A stretch of DNA of 64,000 nucleotides from Cranoglanis bouderius (Eukaryota; Chordata; Actinopteri; Siluriformes; Cranoglanididae). A model generated the notes under the pieces. That model was not told the origin of the DNA. It worked only from the letters and a program-made list of their open reading frames with translations, and made no database searches. This document shows positions 57,509 to 64,000 of the stretch, one piece after another. Where the stretch lies: NCBI GenBank assembly GCA_023630585.1, contig CM042536.1, forward strand, positions 27,518,964 to 27,582,963, given 5' to 3'. The stretch's first letter is position 1, and each line of letters opens with the position of its first letter. The position numbers were made by a program, and so were the translations under genes.

Positions 57509-58941
57509 AAAGGATATTAAAAGTCTACACACCCCTGTTAAAATGGCAGGTTTTTGTGAAGTAAAAGAATGACTAAGATAAATCGTCAGATCTTTTCTCA
57601 CTTTTAATGTGAAATTGGAAAATATACAAATAAAATGGAAAAACAATCAGAAATTTTATAGGGGAAAAGAAAGAAAAATAAAAAACTTGGTTGCATAAGT
57701 GTGCACACCCCTAAACTAATACTTTGTTGAAGCACCATTTGATTTTATGACACCACTCAGTCTTTTTGGGGTAAGAGTCTATCAGCATGACACATCTTAA
57801 CTTGGCAATATTTTCCCACTCTTTCTTGCAAAAATATCCTAGATCCATCAAACTGTGAGGACAGCTCCTGTGCACAGCCTGCTTCAGGTCACCCCACAGA
57901 TTTTTAGTTGGATTCAGGTCTGGGCTCTGGCTAGGCCATTCAAAAACAATGGTCTTCTTTTGATTAAGCCATTTCTTTGTTGATTTGGATTTATGCTTTG
58001 GGTCATTGTCCTGCTGAAAGGTGAAATTCCTTTTCATCTTCAGCTTACTAGTAGACGCATGACAGTTTTGCACTAAAATTGACTGATATTTGCAGCTATT
58101 CATGATTCCCTCCACAGTAGCAGCCCTAAAAGCAGCCCTAAAGCATGATGCTGTCACCACCATGCTTCACCGTTGGTATGGATTTCTTTTGGTGATGTGC
58201 TTTTTTTTTGTGCCAAACAAACCTTTTGGAATTATGAAATTATTATACCTTTTGGAATTGGTCTCATCTGACCATAATACATTTTGCCACGTGGTTTGGG
58301 GTATTTTAGTTGCGCTTGGATATTTTTTGTGAGAAAGGGCTTGTGACGAATATGAGAGATTGTTGTCACATGCAGAGAGTAATCAGTACTTGTGAGATAT
58401 TCCTGCAGCTCCTTTAATGTTGCTGTAGGTCTCTTGGCAGCCTCCCTGGTAAGTTTTTGTCTTGTCCTTTTTGTCTTGTCCTTTGGATGTTCTGTTCTTG
58501 GTGACATCACTGTAGTGCTCCATTTTCTCCACTTGTTGATGATGGTCTTCACGGTGTTCCAAAGTACATATAATGTTTCGGAAATTGTTTTGCACTCCTC
58601 TCCTGATCGATTCCTTTCAACACTGAGACCCAGTACATGCTTTGTAAGCTCTTTGCGGACCATGGCTTCAGCAGTCAGATGGAACCAATATGATGTTAAG
58701 AAAATCCTACAGAGACAGCTGGTCTTTATTTGGGGTTAATCACTTATGCAACAAGAGTATTGTAACCTTTTTTATTTTTCATATTTTTCCCAAAAATATT
58801 TCTGATTGTTTTTCACTTTTTGGACGTTGTAATTTTACACTGAGAGTGGAAAAAGTTCCGACATGATTTATCTTGGTTTAATTTTTTTTCATCACAAAAA
58901 CTTGCCATTTTAACAGGGGTGTGTAGACTTTTTATATCCAT
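57509..58941 (-). mobile_element. Tc1-like transposon with defective transposase
   Basis: The inverted ends are 'aaaagtctacacacccctgt' 'taaaatggc' and its complement near 58935. On the minus strand the transposase runs from MVRKELTKHVLGLSVERNRS (58663) to a frameshift at the first catalytic Asp (about 58270), then from 58163 to 57711. QQDNDPKHKSKS keeps the second Asp. The last catalytic Glu is Lys: NPTKNLWGDL instead of NPIENLW. A third Tc1 family in this window, and inactive. Confidence 0.9.
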
Positions 58942-59295
58942 GTACACCATACTTACTTGTAGAATTGTCCAGTAACTGAACTTCATGAGTCAAAACTCAT
59001 GAATTTAAAATAAGCAAATCAGAACATTTAGACCTCTGAAGTGAGGAACAATTCTAGTTAAGGTCGGTATTATATACATAAATATGACACTAGTAATTCA
59101 TTAATAGCGTTGCACCATTTACAGTCAATCAAAAGATTTTTTCCACACATTGGCCATTGGAGGAGAAGCATCTTAATCAGAGGCACTGCTTGGGAAAGCA
59201 ATTTTTTTTTTTGTTTTGATAAAGTTTTGAATTAACTTAAAGTGAGTTGTAAGTGTAGCAGATGAGTGCTCATTCATCTTATCCTTCAAACTATG

Positions 59296-59900
59296 TGTTA
59301 GGGTTTCCCGCTCCGCGCTGCTCGCCTAGCCTAGCGAGTAGCGCACTTCCGCATTCCCCTCATTTTCATTCATAAACTCGGTTGGACTTTTCCCATTCAC
59401 AGACTCTCGGTTTGTTTTCTTCGCCATGTGGTTCTTTGTTTTTGGTTTACGTCATGTCTCTGCCCCGTTTGCTCATTGGTTCTCTGTTTTATGTTTCGTT
59501 ATTAGTTTCAGATGTTTTGTGTTTCCCCTTGTTTTGTTTATGTTATTTAAGCTTTTTGTTTCTCCGCCACCGCGCAGAGTATTGATTGATTGTATTAATG
59601 TACATTCAGTTGCGTTTGCACTCACCTCGCGTTTCCTGGACTGTGGATTTATGCCTTGCCTTTTGAGGATTTATGCCTTGCCTTTCAGCGGATTACTACC
59701 TTGCATTTTTGTGGATTACTGTCTCGCTATTTTGTGGATTTCTGCCTTGCCTTATTTGTGGATTATTACTTTGCCATTTTTGTGGATTATTGTTTGTTTT
59801 TTGACCCTGCCGTTGTGTTCTGTTTCTTTTGGTTATTGTACCTAATAAAGTGACTCTTTCCCCAGCCCATGCATCCAGCCCTTCCGTACCTCTTGTAACA
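59296..59900 (+). repeat. 5' LTR
   Basis: TG...CA ends (TGTTAGGG and TTGTAACA). 'ttatgttatttaagctttt' near 59538 is a TATA-like promoter region and AATAAA lies at 59844-59849. Between 59640 and 59790 it carries 6-7 units of a 24-27 bp repeat built on 'gtggattactgccttgcc'. Confidence 0.9.
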
Positions 59901-60428
59901 GAATACTCTGCCCAAAATGGATGCAGCGGGGAAATTTAGGGCATGCCGCGCCACATTTTTTGTTCCCGCTTTTGATTCAGTTTCGTTTTCCCAGTGGACC
60001 TTTATTTATCCCCCCGGTGCTTACAATGGTTTCTCCACTTGGCCCCAGTGTTTCTTTTACAGGCACAACTGCATTTTCTCCGTTTGGAGGACCCCAAGCC
60101 CGACGAGGAACAGTGGTTGGGGTACTTCCTGTCCTGTTTGGTTGGCTCCACTCACCAGTGGGCGGAGCTTCACCTCACCAGTGGATCCACGAAGCTCGAT
60201 ACAGTTTCTGGCTTTGTGGATCTACTGATCCAGGTATGCGGGAGTCCCGAATTCCAGCCCAACCTCAAAAGTTTCTTAGGGAGAGACTGCCTGTCTGATC
60301 GGCCCAGCCGGCCGTTCATCGAGCACTATGGGAGGGAGCGGGCCAGTGTGGTGGCCTGCACCTCTCAGCCCCTGACCCAGGAGTGCGCGACCGGGGGCTG
60401 CATTGGACAGGCCATTCAGCGGCATGTC

Positions 60429-60896
60429 AACCCAGAGCTCCAGCCGGAGACCCAGCAGGAGGTCTCCTCAGCAGAGCTCCCCCTGGAGGTTAACCTGGCA
60501 ACCTCCAACCCAGAGCTCCACCCAGAGACCCAGCAGGAGGTCTCCTCAGCGGAGCTCCCCCTGGAGGTTAACCTGGCAACCTCCAACCCAGAGCTCCAGC
60601 CGGAGACCCAGCAGGAGGTCTCCTCAGCGGAGCTCCCCCTGGAGGTTAACCTGGCAACCTCCAACCCAGAGCTCCAGCCGGAGACCCAGCAGGAGTTCTC
60701 CTCTGCGGAGCTCCCCCTGGAGGTTAACCTGGCAACCTCCAACCCAGAGCTCTAGCCGGAGACCCAGCAGGAGGTCTCCTCTGCAGAGCTCCCCCTGGAG
60801 GTTAACCTGGCAACCTCCAGCCCCGAGCTCCAGCCGGAGACCCAGCAGGAGGTCTCCTCAGTGAAGCTCCCCCTGGAGGTTAACATGGTGGCCTCC
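60429..60896 (+). repeat. 78-bp tandem repeat, six copies
   Basis: Units start at 60429, 60507, 60585, 60663, 60741 and 60819. Each encodes 26 residues (NPELQPETQQEVSSAELPLE VNLATS). They are nearly identical in DNA, so the expansion is recent. The fifth unit carries TAG where the others have CAG. Confidence 0.95.
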
Positions 60897-61355
60897 GCTC
60901 CAGCCCTGTTCCTGCCGGGGGTCCACGAGGAGACCTCCGCTCCAGCCCTGTTCCTGCCAGGGGTCCACGAGGAGACCTCCGCTCCAGCCCTGTTCCTGCC
61001 GGAGGTCCACGAGGAGACCTCCACTCAAGCCACGTTCCTGCCGGAGGTCCACGAGGGGACCTCCGCTCAAGCCACGTTCCTGCCTGAGGTCCATGAGGAG
61101 ACCTCCGCTCAAGCCAAGTTCATGTCGGAGGTCCACAGGATGACCTCCTCCCAAGCCAAGTTCATGTCGGAGGTCCACGGGATGACCTCCTTCCAAGCCA
61201 AGTTCATGTCGGAGTTCCAAAGGATGACCTCCTCCCAAGCCAAATTCATGTCGGAGGTCCACGGGATGACCTCCTCCCAAGCCAAGTTCATGTCGGAGGT
61301 CCACGGGATGACCTCCTCCCAAGCCAAGTTCATGCCGGAGGTCCACGGGATGACC
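60894..61355 (+). repeat. 42-bp tandem repeat, eleven copies
   Basis: Exactly 11 units of 42 bp. They grade from SAPALFLPGVHEET (first three) through TQATFLPEVHEGTS to SQAKFMSEVHGMTS (last six). The order suggests stepwise local duplication. Confidence 0.95.
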
Positions 61356-62120
61356 ACCAGTCCATGTCTTAGTCCATGTCCTAGTCCATGTCCAAGTCCC
61401 TATTTAGATTCCAGTCCAAGTCCAGGTCCAGATGCCAGTCCAGGTTCCTGTCCTAGTCCCTGTTTAGATTCCAGTCCTAGTCCAGGTCCAGATCCCAGTC
61501 CAGGTTCCTGTCCTAGTCCCTGTTTAGATTCCAGTCCATGTCCAGGTCCATGTCCAAGTCCATGCCCCAGTTCATGTCCAGATTCATGCCTCAGTCCATG
61601 CCCCAGTTCATGTCCAGACTCATGCCCAGATTTATGCCTCAGTCTATGCCTAGAGTCAAGCCCCATTCCAAGTTCCAAGCCGGACTCCAGTCCGAGTTCC
61701 AGTCCAAGTTCCAGTCCAAGTTCCAGTCCAAGCTACATTCAGAGCTCCAAGCCAAGTGCCAGTTCAAGGTCCAAGTCAAGTTCTGTTCCAAGTACCAAGT
61801 CAAATTCCAAGTCTAGTACCAAGTCAGGTACCAGTCCAAGTTCCATGTCAAGTTCCAGTTCCACGCCAAGTCTCACGTCCAGTTTCATGCCAAGTCTCAT
61901 GTCCAGTTTCACGCCAAGCCTCATGTCCAGTTCCACGCCAAGCCTCACGTCCAGTTCCAAGCCAAGCCTCATGTCCAGTTCCAAGCCAAGTCTCACGTCC
62001 AGTTCCAAGCCAAGTTCCAAGCCAAGTTCCAAGCCAGGTTCCGGGCCAGATTCCGGGCCAGGTTCTGGGCAAAGTTCCAAGCCGGGTTCCAAGCCAAGTT
62101 CCAAGCCAAGTTCTCATGCT
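61356..62120 (+). repeat. Short-period repeats (about 6-18 bp), Ser-rich coding
   Basis: The first part is built on 'agtccatgtcc' and encodes SPCPSP-type sequence; the second is built on 'agttccaagcca' and encodes SSKPS-type sequence. Several frames on both strands are open because of the repeat, so such frames are not evidence of extra genes. Confidence 0.9.
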
Positions 62121-62218
62121 GGTGGCCGATGGGATGGCCAGCCATGCTCCGCTCTGGCCTAGGAACTATGGACTATGCCTGCCTCGGGATCTGGGGGGCA
62201 GAGATCATTATCCTGCCC

Positions 62219-62831
62219 AGCAAGTAGCGCACTTCTGCATTCCCCTCATTTTCATTCATAAACTCGGTTGGACTTTTCCCATTCACAGACTCTCGTTTTG
62301 TTTTCTTTGCCATGTGGTTCTTTGTTTTTGGTTTACGTCATGTCTCTGCCCCCGTTTGCTCATTGGTTCTCTGTTTTATGTTTTGTTATTAGTTTCAGGT
62401 GTTTTGTTTCCCCTTGTTTCATTTATGTTATTTAAGCCTTTTGTTTCTCCGCCTCAGCGCGGAGTATTGATTGATTGTATTAATGTACGTCCAGTTGCAT
62501 TTGCACTCACCTCGCGTTTCCTGGACTGTGGATTTATGCCTTGCCTTTTTAGGATTTATGCCTTGCCTTTCAGCGGATTACTACCTTGCATTTTTGTGGA
62601 TTATTGCCTTGTTCTTTTGTGAATTTCTGCCTTGCATTTTTGTGGATTACTGTCTCGCTATTTCGTGGATTTCTGCCTCGCCTTATTTGTGGATTATTGC
62701 TTTGCCATTTTTGTGGATTATTGTTTGTTTTTTGACCCTGCCGTTGTGTTCTGTTTCATTTGGTTATTGTTCCTATTAAAGTGACTCTTTCCCCGGCGCA
62801 TGCATCCATCCCTTCCGTACCTCTCGTAACA
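62219..62831 (+). repeat. 3' LTR, missing its first 37 bases
   Basis: It aligns with the 5' LTR from 59333 onward; the first 37 bases including the TGTTA end are absent, and the sequence before it (ctggggggcagag) resembles a polypurine tract. It has extra copies of the internal 24-27 bp repeat (62600-62650). The polyadenylation signal is ATTAAA (62775-62780) instead of AATAAA. Confidence 0.88.
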
Positions 62832-62836
62832 CTATG

Positions 62837-64000
62837 GTCACATGAGAGCACGTCAGAACCAACTTTGGCATTATATTATTAATTGGACAACTCAAACTAG
62901 CAAATTAAAAGTGTGATAAAATAGCTTTCATCTGTGTACACATTATGATTTCATGATTTCGATTTAATATCTCGTGACTTCATTACACCGTGTGCATAAT
63001 TAACTGTCGGCACACGATATAAAAAGATAAAATGTAAAATAATATGATGTGCTGGATCAAGTGCTATTTGATGCTATTTGTTGAATAATGAGGTTGGAAG
63101 ACATGTTGTTAAATTAATTCATTTGAAATTTGAAAAAATGGTGCGAATGTTTAAAGATCTATGGAAAAACTCAGATACTCAGATACAGATCTCAGATACA
63201 GATCTCAGATACTTCTGTACCAGGGGGGTAACCTGGCCTGGGCATTGGGGACTGTAGCCCCAAAGATTTTTTTTCTTTAGCTCTGAATAATTCTCCACTC
63301 AGAGCTGTTTGTCACAATGTAAAAGAAGACGGCGGTGATGTAATTTTGTATATTCAGTGAATGGAGGCAAGATCAATCAGACATGGTTTACAGGAAAATA
63401 TGTAGAAATACTCGAGTCTTATTGGCTGACTGCCCTCAGTTCTGCCAAACGCTAGTTTACATAGTCAGTTAGTGTGAGGGGAAAAATAGATATACACTAA
63501 TTATTCACCAGTAAAGGGGTTGAAACTGAAACACTAACATCCTCTCATGCTGAGCAAGGAAAAAAAAGAAAGGTGTGTAAATGTCTATATGAGTTCCAAG
63601 TTATGTGAACATGATATGAGCAGAGCATAAGGACAGATAACGTACTTTGCATTGCACTATAGCAGCTAAACCCATACAGTGACAGCTTAGCTGTACATCC
63701 CCTTGGCTAGCGACACCAAACTAGAATAGTCTCGTGTTAGATAGCCAAAAAGTTATAGTGATAACACCCGAGGCAAGTACAACATATGATTTGAATAAAC
63801 TGAATGAAGAGTCCAAAAAAATCCGCCTTATCAGGGATGTAACCCAACTCTGAATATGCATAACTTTCCCTGGGTAAATATTTGGACTTAAGTTGCCAGC
63901 TCGGAGAAACAAAAACAACAACAGCATCTTTCTTACAAGTTACAGCAGTCACATTTAGACAAAAGACTGTTGCTCTCTCTCTCTCAATCACTCTCTCTCT
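62837..64000. other. Right-hand flank
   Basis: Contains the right part of repeat K (63040-63130 and 63790-63900), an imperfect repeat of 'cagatctcagata' at 63170-63210 and a CT run at the end (63973-64000). No gene recognised. Confidence 0.6.

Larger units (their letters stand above)
53801..59290. other. Region upstream of the ncan Ig exon
   Basis: This is probably ncan intron 1 or 2; no signal-peptide exon was recognised. Contents are an AC array (54004-54081), a repeat H piece (54230-54400), repeat K (55000-55400), a GT array (56891-56950) and a Tc1-like transposon (57509-58941). The AT-rich stretch 55410-56880 holds nothing I can name. Confidence 0.6.
59994..62162 (+). pseudogene. Gag-like protein fused to tandem-repeat domains, one stop codon
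   Basis: One frame of 723 codons is interrupted only by TAG at 60753-60755. Residues about 22-115 (QAQLHFLRLEDPKPDEEQWL, YFLSCLVGSTHQWAELHL, SGFVDLLIQVCGSPEF) resemble the capsid part of Gypsy-type and Gag-derived proteins. No CCHC zinc knuckle or protease follows. Next come six 26-residue repeats (PELQPETQQEVSSAELPLEV), eleven 14-residue repeats (AKFMSEVHGMTSSQ), a Ser/Pro/Cys-rich part and a Ser/Lys/Pro-rich tail. An ATG directly after the LTR (59917) is in another frame, so a frameshift may lie between 59917 and about 60050. Function is unknown. Confidence 0.75.
59291..62836 (+). mobile_element. LTR retrotransposon, pol-less, with target-site duplication
   Basis: A 605-bp 5' LTR (59296-59900) and a 3' LTR (62219-62831) flank a 2.3-kb interior. 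The outer ends are TGTTA and TAACA. The element is bounded by CTATG at 59291-59295 and 62832-62836, an exact 5-bp target duplication. The interior has one long frame (59994-62162) with a Gag-like start and no protease, reverse transcriptase, RNase H or integrase. It must depend on enzymes from another element. It is inserted opposite to ncan, inside a copy of repeat K. Confidence 0.92.

Noticed and set aside
60416..62117. Long open frames on the minus strand and in other plus frames
   Set aside because: They arise because the tandem repeats have periods that are multiples of three, which keeps several frames open together.

Overview
The window is vertebrate nuclear DNA, most likely from a ray-finned fish. 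Exons are short and bounded by GT/AG splice sites. Introns are large and packed with Tc1/mariner-type transposons, MITE-like elements, tRNA-derived SINEs and long dinucleotide and tetranucleotide arrays of the kind common in teleosts. Several dispersed repeats remind me of catfish and other otophysan genomes, but the sequence alone does not prove the order.

One host gene dominates. It lies on the minus strand and encodes a lectican, a hyaluronan-binding chondroitin sulfate proteoglycan of the extracellular matrix. The domain order is Ig, two link modules, a short disordered Ser/Thr/acidic centre, two EGF-like domains and a C-type lectin domain. The lectin and second EGF sequences match neurocan better than brevican, versican or aggrecan, so I call it ncan. 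Eleven exons are resolved: 53377-53754 Ig; 49451-49625 and 48329-48456 link module 1; 47723-48004 link module 2; 44430-44906 and 36169-36978 centre; 24581-24685 EGF1; 7691-7804 EGF2; 1726-1884, 1427-1509 and 1-142 lectin. Splice phases agree at every junction. The last lectin exon runs off the left edge, so the sushi domain, C-terminus and 3'UTR are missing. The signal-peptide exon, 5'UTR and promoter are not identified.

Introns carry at least five Tc1-like families, all with visible damage. They also hold inverted pairs of MITE-like elements, a 35-bp minisatellite at 720-1230 in which nearly every unit holds a CCAAT-box (NF-Y type) motif, and a 61-bp minisatellite at 22085-23975 split by other insertions.

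Upstream of the Ig exon, on the opposite strand, is a nearly complete LTR retrotransposon (59296-62831) with a perfect 5-bp target duplication. It has no pol. Its single long frame, broken by one stop codon, joins a short Gag-like segment to arrays of 26-residue and 14-residue repeats and then Ser/Pro/Cys- and Ser/Lys/Pro-rich tails. This is the most unusual object in the window.

No rRNA gene, functional tRNA gene, CRISPR array or second host protein-coding gene was recognised.
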